Positions 52,628-61,984 of a DNA stretch of 64,000 nt are shown here, one piece after another. The position numbers and the translations under genes are program-made. Source of the DNA: Nitrospiraceae bacterium (GTDB lineage: Bacteria > Nitrospirota > Nitrospiria > Nitrospirales > UBA8639); assembly GCA_020632595.1 (NCBI GenBank), contig JACKFF010000006.1, positions 1 to 64,000 of the forward strand, in the 5' to 3' direction. The notes below the pieces were generated by a model. It searched no databases and was not told the DNA's origin. It saw only the letters and a list, made by a program, of their open reading frames with translations. Numbering within the stretch: the stretch's first letter is position 1; every line of letters starts with the position of its first letter.

Positions 52628-54733
52628 ATGGCAGTTGATCTTTCACGGTTTCAAGAGTCATTTTTTACTGAATCCGCAGAACATGTCGAAACCATCGAAT
52701 CCGGTTTGTTGGCGTTAGAGCAACGTCCGAACGACCTGGACTTATTGAACCGAATTTTTCGGGGCGCTCATTCGATTAAAGGCAATGCGGGGATGTTTCA
52801 TTTTACGGCCATTGCCGAGTTGACTCACAAAATGGAAAACATTCTGGATGACCTCCGGAATGAAAAAATGCCGGTGACCCCTCACATCATCGATGTGCTG
52901 TTACGGGCGCTGGACGGATTAAAAAACCTTTTGGATGCGGCGCAGGGAGGTGAGGCAGCAGATGAGGCGGCCATTCACGTCCTAGAAGGTGAGCTGGATG
53001 CCTGTCAGAAAGGAAGGCCCGCTTCTGCACAGGAGGGGGCTTTTGCTGAAACCGGTCCCCAGGCTTTTCCACTTCAAGCCGCCACGTGGCGAAGGGTCCA
53101 GATTGATTGGAGTGCCTTGCCGGAATTATTTCAACGAGGGATGGATCCCGCCCAGATTTTCAAGGAACTGCATGAGTTGGGTATGGTGAAGACGCTGCAT
53201 GTGCGAACCGACGGTCTTCCGGCTTTGGATGCACTCGATCCAGAACGGTGTTATCTCGGTTGGAGGGTGGAATTGGAAACGGATGCTCCTATCGCCCAGA
53301 TCGAGGAGGTGTTTGCGTTTGTCCGAGATGGGAGCGAGTTAGCCATCATCGATTGCGCACCGAAAAAACCGGAACCCTATAAACGGGTGGGGGATATTCT
53401 GGTGGAAGAAGGCGTGGTGACTCCGGAGCAAATCGCCGAAAGCCTGGCCAAGCAAAAGCCTCTTGGCGAAATTCTGGTGGAAGAGAAAAAGGCGTCTCCC
53501 CAACAAGTCCATCAAGCGCTGCAGAAGCAGCAGCAATTGAAAAAAAATGAGGTGGCATCTATTCGGGTCGATACGGAAAAGATCGATAAATTAATCAATC
53601 TGGTGGGGGAATTGGTGATTACGCAATCGATGATTACCGACCTGAGTGAGAAGTTTACCCTCGCGCAGCTCCCGGTTCTCCAGGAACGGATAACCCAATT
53701 GGAACGTAATACCCGGGAGATACAAGAACGGGTCATGTCCATTCGAATGATGCCGATCGGAAGTGCCTTCCACCGATTCCCGCGGTTGGTTCGGGATCTC
53801 GCAGGGAAAAGCGGCAAGCAGATTCAATTGGTCATGTCAGGAGAGGAAACCGAGTTGGATAAAACGCTGATCGAGGCGATTGGCGACCCGCTCACCCATC
53901 TGGTTCGCAATTCAGCCGATCATGGGTTGGAGTTACCCGAAGAACGGGTGGCTCAAGGCAAACCGGAACGAGGAACCATTCGTCTCCATGCGTATCACGA
54001 TGGCGGCAATATTTGTATTGCCGTGGAGGATGACGGGCGAGGGCTGAACCGGGAAAAGATCATTAAAAAAGCCATCGAAAAAGGGATCATTGCCGATGGC
54101 AGCAATATGTCGGATGAAGCCGTGTATCAACTGATTTTTCGGCCTGGATTTTCCACGGCAGAGACCATCACCGATGTGTCAGGTCGAGGGGTGGGGATGG
54201 ATGTGGTGAAGCGGAATATCGAGGGTCTTGGCGGGTCAGTGGACATTCAGAGCACGATGGGAAAAGGTTCTCGCCTCACGCTGAAATTGCCGCTTACGCT
54301 GGCCATTATTGACGGGATGACCGTCCGGGTCGGTCAGGATAACTACATTATCCCGCTTATTGCGGTCACCGAATCCATTCGCCCTAAACCCAATGAGTTG
54401 CAACGGATTGTGGGAAAAGGCGAGGTGGTCAATCTTCGTGGAGAATGGGTGCCGGTGGTCAAGCTCTATGAGGCGTTTGCCCTCACGCCAGACTTTACCG
54501 ATCCCTCGCAGGCTTTGTTGGTGATCGTGGAAACCGATGGCCGGCGATTGGCCGTGCTCGTGGATGAACTGACGGGGCAACAACAAGTGGTCATTAAGAG
54601 TTTGGAACAAAATTATCGCAAGGTCGAGGCTATTTCCGGAGCCACCATTCTGGGGGACGGACAGGTCGCGTTGATTTTGGATGTGCCGGGATTGGCCAAA
54701 TTGGCACGGGTTGGCCACATTGCGGCGGCATAA
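52628..54733 (+). CDS. cheA: Chemotaxis histidine kinase CheA
   Basis: 701 residues. P1 Hpt domain with phospho-acceptor H48 (AHSIKGNAGMF), a middle region, dimerisation helices (DTEKIDKLINLVGELVITQSM), HATPase (HLVRNSADHGLE, VEDDGRGLNREKI, DVSGRGVGMDVVK) and a C-terminal CheW-like domain. The linker at about 251-303 holds two similar stretches, RVGDILVEEGVVTPEQIAESL and PLGEILVEEKKASPQQVHQAL, which look like the MshEN/GspE-N repeat. CheA takes input from the receptors here and phosphorylates CheY. Confidence 0.95.
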   Translation: MAVDLSRFQESFFTESAEHVETIESGLLALEQRPNDLDLLNRIFRGAHSIKGNAGMFHFTAIAELTHKMENILDDLRNEKMPVTPHIIDVLLRALDGLKNLLDAAQGGEAADEAAIHVLEGELDACQKGRPASAQEGAFAETGPQAFPLQAATWRRVQIDWSALPELFQRGMDPAQIFKELHELGMVKTLHVRTDGLPALDALDPERCYLGWRVELETDAPIAQIEEVFAFVRDGSELAIIDCAPKKPEPYKRVGDILVEEGVVTPEQIAESLAKQKPLGEILVEEKKASPQQVHQALQKQQQLKKNEVASIRVDTEKIDKLINLVGELVITQSMITDLSEKFTLAQLPVLQERITQLERNTREIQERVMSIRMMPIGSAFHRFPRLVRDLAGKSGKQIQLVMSGEETELDKTLIEAIGDPLTHLVRNSADHGLELPEERVAQGKPERGTIRLHAYHDGGNICIAVEDDGRGLNREKIIKKAIEKGIIADGSNMSDEAVYQLIFRPGFSTAETITDVSGRGVGMDVVKRNIEGLGGSVDIQSTMGKGSRLTLKLPLTLAIIDGMTVRVGQDNYIIPLIAVTESIRPKPNELQRIVGKGEVVNLRGEWVPVVKLYEAFALTPDFTDPSQALLVIVETDGRRLAVLVDELTGQQQVVIKSLEQNYRKVEAISGATILGDGQVALILDVPGLAKLARVGHIAAA

Positions 54734-54830
54734 GGAAGAAGTGGAAGGTTAGGAATGAGGAGTAAGGAGGTAAAGAAACGGGAAAAGAAAGAATCGGATC
54801 AAATGCTTTCTTGCGCCCTACTCCGGCCGA
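54734..54830. repeat. GTGAGG-type repeat between cheA and cheW
   Basis: GGAAGGTTAGGAATGAGGAG and TAAGGAGG units form the left part; CGCCCTACTCCGG is a weak right arm. Confidence 0.4.
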
Positions 54831-54876
54831 GGTAATGCAGGTTGATAACCACAATACATGACAAAGGAGCTAAATA

Positions 54877-55416
54877 ATGACCACCGCAACGGCTGAACCG
54901 ACAGAACAACGCTCGATTCGAACGACGTATGCCAGCGACGATCAACAATATCTGACCTTCAATCTGGCGGATGAATATTACGGAGTGGATATTCTGAAAG
55001 TACAGGAGATTAAGGGATACACCACGGTGACCAGGATCCCCAATACCCCTGACTTTCTTAAAGGGGTGCTCAATCTTCGGGGCACAATTGTGCCCATTGT
55101 GGATCTTCGCATGAAATTCGGCATGGGGGTGACCGAACCCACGTCGTTCACCGTGGTGGTTGTGGTCAATGTCCGGAATCGTGTGATGGGCTTTCTGGTT
55201 GATGCGGTGTCTGATGTGTTGGATATGAATGCCAAGGATATTCAGGCCCCTCCGGACATGGGCACCTCGGTCGATGTCACGTTTATCGCCGGCATCGGTA
55301 ATGCCCAGGATCGCTTAGTGACCCTGTTGGATATTGATCGGGTTCTCACGGAGGAGGAAGTCGTCGTCGTGGAAAACATTCAAGACTTGGAAGAAAAACC
55401 TGAGGTCCATGACTGA
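54877..55416 (+). CDS. cheW: Chemotaxis coupling protein CheW
   Basis: 179 residues with the CheW fold: YLTFNLADEYYGVDILKVQEIKGY, RIPNTPDFLKGVLNLRGTIVPIVDLRMKFG, and MGFLVDAVSDVLDM. It links receptors to CheA. Short extensions at both ends make it slightly longer than E. coli CheW. AAAGGAG precedes the ATG. Confidence 0.96.
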   Translation: MTTATAEPTEQRSIRTTYASDDQQYLTFNLADEYYGVDILKVQEIKGYTTVTRIPNTPDFLKGVLNLRGTIVPIVDLRMKFGMGVTEPTSFTVVVVVNVRNRVMGFLVDAVSDVLDMNAKDIQAPPDMGTSVDVTFIAGIGNAQDRLVTLLDIDRVLTEEEVVVVENIQDLEEKPEVHD

Positions 55417-55493
55417 CCGGAAACTAAAGGGACCATGGATGGTCTGGGACACCGGCGGGGAACAACAACTTTAAAGAAGCCAGCGAGGACTCT

Positions 55494-57731
55494 ATGAACA
55501 GGATGGTGAACACAAATTTCAGTTTGGGGATTGCAACCAAGTTGGTGGTGTTGTTCGCCATCTTTGGCATAGTGCCGATGGCCGCGGTGGGGTATTTAGG
55601 GGCTTCCGCTACGGGGGAAATGGAAACAGCCGCCGGACTGCGCGTGCAAGCGATGGCTGAGACCATTGGAGATAAAATCGACCGTAATTTATTCGAACGG
55701 TATGGGGATCCTCAATCCTTTGGTCTTAATAGGATCGTGGGTGAGCGCTACCATTGGTACAGCAAGGAGAATAATGCGATAGCGAGTGCCATGAATCAAT
55801 ATGTCGCGACTTCCGGAATTTATTATTTGACGATATTGGTAGATCCTGCTGGAGATGTCATGGCTGTGAACTCAAAGGATGCCAAAGGGAATCCGATCGA
55901 CACCACGGCAATTTATTCAAAAAAATATACGGACGCTCCCTGGTTTAAGGCGGTGGAAGCGAAAGAATTTACCACAAGACAACCCTTTACGAGCCCCGGC
56001 AATGATACGGCGACCGGGACCTACATTGAAGACGTTCATGTCGATGAAGATGTGAAGTCGGTGTATTTGGGAGATGACGGGTTGACCTTGGGTTTTTCTG
56101 CTCCGGTGTATGTGGATGGCGATTTGATCGGGTATTGGACCAATCGGGTCAAATTTTCTTTGGTGGAAGAAATCGTGCAATCCGCTTATCAAGAGCTTAA
56201 AGGGGCCGGATGGATGGGGTCGGAAATTTCTCTGCTCGGAGATAAGGGGCAGGTCATCGTGGATTTTGATCCCTCCAATCAAGGCACAGAGGACATGACC
56301 CATGATTTTGAAAAGACGTTGTTTAAACTCAATCTGGCAGACAATGGAGTAGAAACGGCAAAATTCGCCGTTGCTGGAAAAACAGGCTATCAATTAGCCC
56401 TCCATGATGAGAAGAACATCTGGCAAATGGGTGGCTATACCCATCTGAAAGGCGCCTTAGGCTATCCGGGTATGAATTGGTCTGTCCTGGTGAGAGTTCC
56501 TAAAGCCGAAGCCACTGCTGCGGCCATTGCATTTAATCGAGATTTAACCATTACCGCCATTATTTGTCTGGTTCTGATTTTGGTCGTTGGATTGTGGGTT
56601 GGTCGTCGTGGTGCAAATAATCTGGTTCAAATTAGCGAAGTGGCTCAACGGGCGGCCGATGGAGATTTGAGTCGGCGGGTCACCGTGATGTCCAATGATG
56701 AATTGGGAACCATGGGCAAGGCGATGAATGTCATGTTGGATAATTTGGTGAGAGTGGTATCGGAAGTCCGCCAGGCTGCGGAACATGTCTCTATCGCATC
56801 AGGTGAAATCACCCAAGGTAATGAAGATCTCTCGCAACGCACCTCGGCTCAGGCAGGCGCCTTGGAGGAGACCAGCGCGTCGATGGAAGAGATGACGTCC
56901 ACCATCAAGCAAAATGCCGATAACGCCAAGCAGGCCAACCAATTAGCGGTGGCCGCCCGGGAAGTGGCAGAGAAGGGGGGCGCGGTCACGGACAAGGCTG
57001 TGGTGGCCATGGATGAGATTAATAAGAGCAGCAAGAAGATCGCGGATATTATTAACGTGATCGACGAAATCGCGTTTCAGACAAACCTTTTGGCACTCAA
57101 TGCTGCCGTGGAAGCTGCACGCGCAGGTGAACAAGGCCGGGGTTTTGCTGTGGTGGCCTCGGAAGTGCGAAATCTGGCACAACGTTCGGCCTCGGCTGCC
57201 AAGGAGATCAAGACACTGATCAATGAATCGGTGCAAAAAGTTGGTGACGGCAGCGAGTTAGTGAATCGCTCGGGCCAGACGCTGGGCGAGATTGTGAATT
57301 CGGTTAAACGAGTCACGGATATTATTTCGGAAATCAGTGCGGCCTCCCAGGAGCAGGCTGCGGGGATCGATCAGGTGAACAAGTCGGTGATGCAGATGGA
57401 TCAGGGCACGCAGCAGAATGCGGCCTTGGTAGAGGAAGCTACGTCGGCTTCCCAATCCATGAAGCAGCAAGCGACTGAACTGTTGAATCAAGTCGCATTT
57501 TTTAAATTAGAAGATACAGAACAAAAACGGGTTGCAGGGACACAACCCGGATCGGGAGCCAAGGTTGCGCTTTCAAGTGGCAATAATTCCTCCGCCATGA
57601 GTAAGCCTTTACATTCAGTGAAGGGTGTCCTCCCTCCAAAGGCCACGGCGAAGACTCAACCGGTTGGCGTGGGCAGTTCGAATGGCCATGACCGCCGTCA
57701 ACGTCAGGATGATTTTTTTGAAGAGTTTTAG
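55494..57731 (+). CDS. Methyl-accepting chemotaxis protein with dCache-like sensor
   Basis: 745 residues: membrane helix near 16-36, a long periplasmic domain of about 300 residues (YLTILVDPAGDVMAVNSKDAKGNPI, APWFKAVEAKEF, LGFSAPVYVDGDLIGYW) of the double-Cache type, a second helix (TAIICLVLILVVGLWVG), HAMP, and the signalling hairpin with EIAFQTNLLALNAAVEAARAGEQGRGFAVVASEVR. The C-terminus carries a flexible linker and the tail GVGSSNGH...DDFFEEF. The ligand cannot be told from sequence; Cache receptors often bind small organic or amino acids. The signalling half is nearly identical to the next receptor. Confidence 0.94.
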   Translation: MNRMVNTNFSLGIATKLVVLFAIFGIVPMAAVGYLGASATGEMETAAGLRVQAMAETIGDKIDRNLFERYGDPQSFGLNRIVGERYHWYSKENNAIASAMNQYVATSGIYYLTILVDPAGDVMAVNSKDAKGNPIDTTAIYSKKYTDAPWFKAVEAKEFTTRQPFTSPGNDTATGTYIEDVHVDEDVKSVYLGDDGLTLGFSAPVYVDGDLIGYWTNRVKFSLVEEIVQSAYQELKGAGWMGSEISLLGDKGQVIVDFDPSNQGTEDMTHDFEKTLFKLNLADNGVETAKFAVAGKTGYQLALHDEKNIWQMGGYTHLKGALGYPGMNWSVLVRVPKAEATAAAIAFNRDLTITAIICLVLILVVGLWVGRRGANNLVQISEVAQRAADGDLSRRVTVMSNDELGTMGKAMNVMLDNLVRVVSEVRQAAEHVSIASGEITQGNEDLSQRTSAQAGALEETSASMEEMTSTIKQNADNAKQANQLAVAAREVAEKGGAVTDKAVVAMDEINKSSKKIADIINVIDEIAFQTNLLALNAAVEAARAGEQGRGFAVVASEVRNLAQRSASAAKEIKTLINESVQKVGDGSELVNRSGQTLGEIVNSVKRVTDIISEISAASQEQAAGIDQVNKSVMQMDQGTQQNAALVEEATSASQSMKQQATELLNQVAFFKLEDTEQKRVAGTQPGSGAKVALSSGNNSSAMSKPLHSVKGVLPPKATAKTQPVGVGSSNGHDRRQRQDDFFEEF

Positions 57732-57870
57732 AAGACGTGACGGGTCAATCGTGAGGGGAGAGACGAAATGACAGAAAAGAGGGAGCCTGATGGCGTTGCC
57801 TTTTCGGGCATCCCGGCCGGTTGGTAGGGGGGATCCATCCTACGCCTTACGGTTCACCCCTTACGCGGGA
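57731..57870. repeat. GTGAGG-type inverted repeat between the two receptors
   Basis: Left arm AGACGTGACGGGTCAATCG with TGAGGGGAGAG; right arm CGCCTTACGGTTCACCCC and TTACGC. It starts at the stop codon of the first receptor. Confidence 0.5.
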
Positions 57871-57919
57871 CATTGAGGCAGGCAAGTTTGTTTATTTATC
57901 AAATAAGATAGGAGGTCGC

Positions 57920-59728
57920 ATGGGTAAAGTATGGAACTCAATAGGCATCGGTCCAAAGGTGGTGATGACTATTATGGTGGTCTTTTCAAGTTTACTTGCA
58001 GGGGGAGCGTATTTGCTCGGACAGCAATTGCATTCCGATCTTGAACGGGTCTTGTCCGATCAGGCGTATATTGTTCAAAAGCAAATTGAGGTCACTCGTG
58101 CCTATGTGACCAAAGAGTTTGTGGTGAAAGCCAAGGCGGCTGGGATGAATACCGGGGTTGACCATAGTGCTCCCGATACGGTTCCCTTTCCGGCCACATT
58201 TGCTCGTGAAACCTCTGAAATATTGGCTGAGGAAGGCGTGTTTAATGCCAGGATCGTGAGTCTCTCGCCCCTGAATCCCAAAAATGCTCCGCAAGATTCC
58301 TTTGAGAAAGACGCCCTAGCTGCCCTGGCTGCCGGCCAAAAAGAATTTACCAGAAACGATACCGTGAATGGGAAAATGATGTTCCGCCGTGCGACCCAGG
58401 ATTTGGCGACGGTCCAAGCCTGCATCGGCTGTCATGAGGGCAAAAAAATCGGGGAAATGCTGGGAGCTGTATCGGTACAGATTCCCATGGATGGTCCCGC
58501 TGCCCAATTACAAGGGAATCTCAGTAATATGTATATGGGGATTCTGGCCGTGGGCTTGTTGATGATGGGGCTGTTGTATCTGATGATTGCGAAGTTGGTG
58601 GTCAAGCCGATGAAGAGTCTGGAGTCCATGGCGGAGCGAGCCAAGGAAGGAGATCTCACCGGTCGGGCCAGCGTGAACAGTCAGGATGAAATCGGTCGAA
58701 CCAGTGAATCGTTTAATATGATGTTTGACCGGGTGAGTGAAGTCATTGGGTCTGTCAAAACAGCTGTTTCCGGCATTACGACCGGGACTTCCGAGATAAA
58801 TGCAGGAACCTCCGATCTTGCCGGGCGAACCTCGGCGCAAGCAGGAGCCCTGGAAGAAACCAGTGCGTCCATGGAAGAGATGACCTCTACCATTAAACAG
58901 AATGCGGATAACGCCAAACAGGCGAACCAATTGGCGGTGGCCGCCCGGGAAGTGGCGGAGAAGGGTGGCGCGGTCACGGACAAGGCCGTGGAGGCCATGG
59001 ATGAAATCAATAAGAGCAGCAAGAAGATCGCGGATATTATTAATGTGATCGACGAAATCGCGTTTCAAACGAATCTCTTAGCTTTGAATGCAGCGGTGGA
59101 AGCGGCACGGGCGGGCGAGCAGGGACGAGGTTTTGCGGTAGTGGCTTCGGAAGTGCGAAATCTGGCGCAACGTTCTGCCACGGCGGCCAAGGAGATTAAG
59201 ACGCTGATCAACGAATCGGTGCAAAAAGTTGGCGGTGGCAGTGAGTTGGTCAATCGCTCGGGCCAGACGCTGGCCGAAATTGTGAACTCGGTCAAACGGG
59301 TCACGGATATTATTTCAGAAATCAGTGCGGCTTCCCAGGAGCAGGCGGCGGGGATTGATCAAGTGAACAAGGCGGTGATGCAGATGGACCAAGGCACACA
59401 ACAAAATGCGGCCTTGGTGGAACAGGCGACTTCAGCGTCCCAATCGATGGCGCAACAAGCTGAGGATCTGTTGCGGCAGGTCGAGTTTTTCAAGGTCCAG
59501 ACTGAGTTCGGGACTCAACGTTCTGAGCCTATGGCAAAAACCGGCTCATCCGTTCACGCTCAATCGACGAGCGGAACGGGGTCTCAATATTCTCGTGCGG
59601 CCTCGTCTATGACTGGTAAAGCTCAGGGAAAGCATTTCCCCACTAAAAAAGAGGTCGCTGTGGGTGTTGGGAGTTCGGGGTCCAACGGGCATAAAAAGCC
59701 AGGGGATGATTTTTTTGAAGAATTTTAG
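57920..59728 (+). CDS. Chemoreceptor with periplasmic heme-c (DUF3365/Tll0287-like) sensor
   Basis: 602 residues from ATG 57920, which has GGAGGT upstream; an in-frame start at 57821 would lie in the repeat. A first membrane helix (VVMTIMVVFSSLLAGGAYLLG, about 14-34) is followed by a periplasmic domain of about 165 residues with a c-type heme motif, C168-I-G-C-H172, near its end. After that come GAVSVQIPM, a second helix (MGILAVGLLMMGLLYLMIA), HAMP and the MCP hairpin. This is the Tll0287-like/DUF3365 sensor layout, suggesting redox, gas (NO, O2) or nitrogen-oxide sensing. The tail GVGSSGSNGH...DDFFEEF matches the first receptor. Two secreted proteins of the same sensor type follow. Confidence 0.92.
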   Translation: MGKVWNSIGIGPKVVMTIMVVFSSLLAGGAYLLGQQLHSDLERVLSDQAYIVQKQIEVTRAYVTKEFVVKAKAAGMNTGVDHSAPDTVPFPATFARETSEILAEEGVFNARIVSLSPLNPKNAPQDSFEKDALAALAAGQKEFTRNDTVNGKMMFRRATQDLATVQACIGCHEGKKIGEMLGAVSVQIPMDGPAAQLQGNLSNMYMGILAVGLLMMGLLYLMIAKLVVKPMKSLESMAERAKEGDLTGRASVNSQDEIGRTSESFNMMFDRVSEVIGSVKTAVSGITTGTSEINAGTSDLAGRTSAQAGALEETSASMEEMTSTIKQNADNAKQANQLAVAAREVAEKGGAVTDKAVEAMDEINKSSKKIADIINVIDEIAFQTNLLALNAAVEAARAGEQGRGFAVVASEVRNLAQRSATAAKEIKTLINESVQKVGGGSELVNRSGQTLAEIVNSVKRVTDIISEISAASQEQAAGIDQVNKAVMQMDQGTQQNAALVEQATSASQSMAQQAEDLLRQVEFFKVQTEFGTQRSEPMAKTGSSVHAQSTSGTGSQYSRAASSMTGKAQGKHFPTKKEVAVGVGSSGSNGHKKPGDDFFEEF

Positions 59729-59803
59729 AAGACTGTTCATAACTTGGACCTGGCGAAAAGGGGAAATCATGACTCCCACTTCAACGCCTGTGAAATTCTC
59801 TCC

Positions 59804-59830
59804 TAAAGTTGGATCCATTTTTCCCGAAAA
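59804..59830 (+). promoter_or_regulatory. Sigma-28 promoter candidate for the monoheme gene
   Basis: TAAA (59804-59807) and CCCGAAAA (59823-59830) are spaced exactly 15 bases, close to TAAA-N15-GCCGATAA. The predicted leader is about 125 bases and includes a four-codon frame (ATG at 59846) behind GGGGAGGA. If right, FliA would place the heme protein in the motility regulon. Confidence 0.4.
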
Positions 59831-59962
59831 CCTGGGGAGGATTCTATGAGTGTTTATTAACATTGTGTTTAAACCAGGTTATGGAAGAAATGCTGGATGT
59901 TCCATAACCATGTCGGACTCATCTGCATGATGTTTCCCTATACTTACAGGAGGAGGATGATT

Positions 59963-60502
59963 ATGAGGAGATGGACTGTATTTTCACTAATGTTTGTCAT
60001 GTTAGGTCTTGGCTTTGCCTTGGTTGCGCCGCTAGGTCTAGCCGCAGACGCGGCTAAGGAAATGGCGGCCAAGTACATCTTGGCTACCTCTAAGGCTGCC
60101 AGAACCGTGTATGTCAAGGGGATTATGGCCGACGCGACCAAAGGTGGAATGAAACCGTCTGAAGATTGGGTGAAGGATGACCACGGCATGATGCTGCCGG
60201 CTCAGTTCGTGAAAGAACTCGGGAAAGAAATAAAGGAGTTTGATTTGTCTTTGGTTGGGACCGATCCCTTGTATGCCTCCAATGCCGCGAAAAGTGCCAA
60301 GGAAAAGGACATGCTCGCGGAATTAGCCAAAGGAAAAGAAAAAGTATTAGTGGCGGAAGATGGCGGAGTGACGGTCGGTATGTCGGCCGATTATGCTATC
60401 GCGGACATTTGTGCTGATTGCCATAACTCACACCCAAAAACCACCAAAAAAGATTGGAAGAAGGGTGATTTTATGGGAGCCATTGTGGTGCGACTGAGAT
60501 AA
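59963..60502 (+). CDS. Secreted monoheme c-type protein, DUF3365/Tll0287-like
   Basis: 179 residues with a signal peptide (WTVFSLMFVMLGLGFALVAPLGLAADA), so periplasmic. A helical domain precedes a single heme-c motif C-A-D-C-H (IADICADCHNSHP) and the family tail KKGDFMGAIVVRLR, which parallels GAVSVQIPM of the receptor upstream. AGGAGG is placed six bases before ATG 59963; ATG 59957 is too close to it. Probable role: electron carrier or soluble heme sensor that could interact with the receptor. A truncated copy of its 3' end lies at 62998. Confidence 0.82.
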   Translation: MRRWTVFSLMFVMLGLGFALVAPLGLAADAAKEMAAKYILATSKAARTVYVKGIMADATKGGMKPSEDWVKDDHGMMLPAQFVKELGKEIKEFDLSLVGTDPLYASNAAKSAKEKDMLAELAKGKEKVLVAEDGGVTVGMSADYAIADICADCHNSHPKTTKKDWKKGDFMGAIVVRLR

Positions 60503-60526
60503 TAAAGTTTTAAGATCATTTTCTTG

Positions 60527-60565
60527 AGAGAGGCTGGGAGGGCTTAGATGCTTTCCTCGCCTTTC
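60527..60565 (+). terminator. Terminator-like hairpin after the monoheme gene
   Basis: GAGAGGCTGGGAGGGC can pair, with a few G-T or mismatched positions, to GCTTTCCTCGCCTTTC around a TTAGAT loop; a T/C-rich run follows. A related hairpin follows the truncated copy at 63115. Confidence 0.5.
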
Positions 60566-61184
60566 TCCTCTTCTTCCTTTCCTTATATCCTAAAAAATCT
60601 CGGGCTGAAATTCCCCGGGTATGGGTGTGCCTAGTGGGTAAAGGATTGAACCTATGGTCTTTTGTTTAACCCCTCAATTTTCCCCCTTGATCTAAAATAT
60701 AATCTGTCAGGCAGTTTCCCTTTAGTTGAACGAGAGACTGCGCCCATTAAGTTCCATACCCGGCCAGAGGATCGAACGGAAGTCTTCGCATTGGGGATAT
60801 ATTTCGAGCCAATATTCTGGATTTCTTTCCAACCAGCTATACCATTGAGGTCAGCGAGAGGCAGGAAAGTTCAGGCGATCATCAAAATCCTGCAGCCACT
60901 CGGTATATAAGAATTTGAACGACCCGGCCGGAATGCCATTGGGCGGAAACTTATACACCCGGTGCAGGCAAAATCCCTACCTCTTGCGAAAGCGAAACCA
61001 ATCAGACCGTCCCAATCTTGCCTCCATACAAGACAAGGAGTATCCGTTCCCGCTAATCAAAGGAAGGAGGTGATGCAGGGAATTCTTATTGGCAAGAGGG
61101 GGGGAATCGTCATATACTCTCGTTCTATTCGTTTTCTTTTGTTCTCGTGTGTCGCTTGTCTCACTTTCAAAACAAGGAGGTTCT
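60566..61184. other. Long intergenic region, possible gene remnant
   Basis: About 620 bases with no gene I can support. Plus and minus frames of 60-80 codons exist around 60660-60960, but none has a start with a ribosome site or a recognisable family. The minus strand reads VYKFPPNGIPAGSFKFLYTEW before a stop, and its continuation looks like protein only in another frame, so an old decayed gene is possible. AAGGAGG at 61174-61180 serves the next gene. Confidence 0.4.
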
Positions 61185-61925
61185 ATGAGCCGAAAGAAAT
61201 TTCTCTCTGCAGTTTTTTTCCTGATTGCTCTCCTCGCGCCTGTCATAGTATTTGCAGGGGCCGATGTGGTTGAAACAGGCCGCCTCCTGGCTATTCTGCT
61301 TGACGCCGGGCGTGGGGCAGTCGCGGCCAACCAGCCCCTGATCAATGATGCGAGCAAGGGAGACAAGGGGTTCACGCCTGATGTGTTTGCCCAGCAACTC
61401 GCGGAGAAATTTAAGGCCCGAGCCAGCGTGGATTTGGGTAATCTGAAAGGGAGCGGCGTTCCCGAGATGGCGCAAAAGCTGCTGCTGGAACTCGTTGAAG
61501 CCGCAAAAAAGACGGTCGCCAACAACCAGGATAAAATCAATAAGCCCGGTGTCGCGTATAAGGGCTTTACACCGGCCCATTTCGGGACGCAGACCGCTAC
61601 TTTGTTCAGCGAAAAAAGCGGTATTTACATGAAACAAACGACAACAGATGCGTTACTCCGAAATCCGAAGAATAAGGCAGATGACTTTGAGTCCGGGATG
61701 ATGAAAAAATTCGGCGATTCCGCTTATCCACGCCAGGGGGACAAGATCGCGAGCGAGACAACCGACGGAGCCGTGCGTGTGATGTTGCCCTTGTTCTATG
61801 GGAAAGGTTGCATGGGTTGCCACGGTGGTCCCAAAGGTGAAATGGATGTTTCCGGCTACAAAAAAGAAGGGGCCAAGGAAGGCGACCTTGGAGGGGCAGT
61901 CAGCGTGAAGCTTCCCGCCAAATAA
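61185..61925 (+). CDS. Secreted monoheme protein, second DUF3365-like member
   Basis: 246 residues with a signal peptide (KFLSAVFFLIALLAPVIVFAGADV). The mature part is helical and ends with a heme-c motif C-M-G-C-H (YGKGCMGCHGGPKGEMDVSGY) and GDLGGAVSVKLPAK, the same closing strand as the receptor sensor. The text around GFTPDVFAQQLAEKF and GFTPAHFGTQTATLF shows an internal duplication of a GFTP-x2-F unit. ATG 61185 has AAGGAGG upstream and is preferred over an in-frame start at 61089. Periplasmic redox or ligand-binding function is inferred. Confidence 0.82.
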   Translation: MSRKKFLSAVFFLIALLAPVIVFAGADVVETGRLLAILLDAGRGAVAANQPLINDASKGDKGFTPDVFAQQLAEKFKARASVDLGNLKGSGVPEMAQKLLLELVEAAKKTVANNQDKINKPGVAYKGFTPAHFGTQTATLFSEKSGIYMKQTTTDALLRNPKNKADDFESGMMKKFGDSAYPRQGDKIASETTDGAVRVMLPLFYGKGCMGCHGGPKGEMDVSGYKKEGAKEGDLGGAVSVKLPAK

Positions 61926-61984
61926 GCAAATCCTATTATTAAATCCTAAGTGCCCGGGAGGAACTAATTTAAGATTTTTTGTGG

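Noticed and set aside
60662..60910. 82-codon plus-strand frame upstream of the second heme gene
   Set aside because: No proper start codon or ribosome site and no recognisable family; treated as intergenic.
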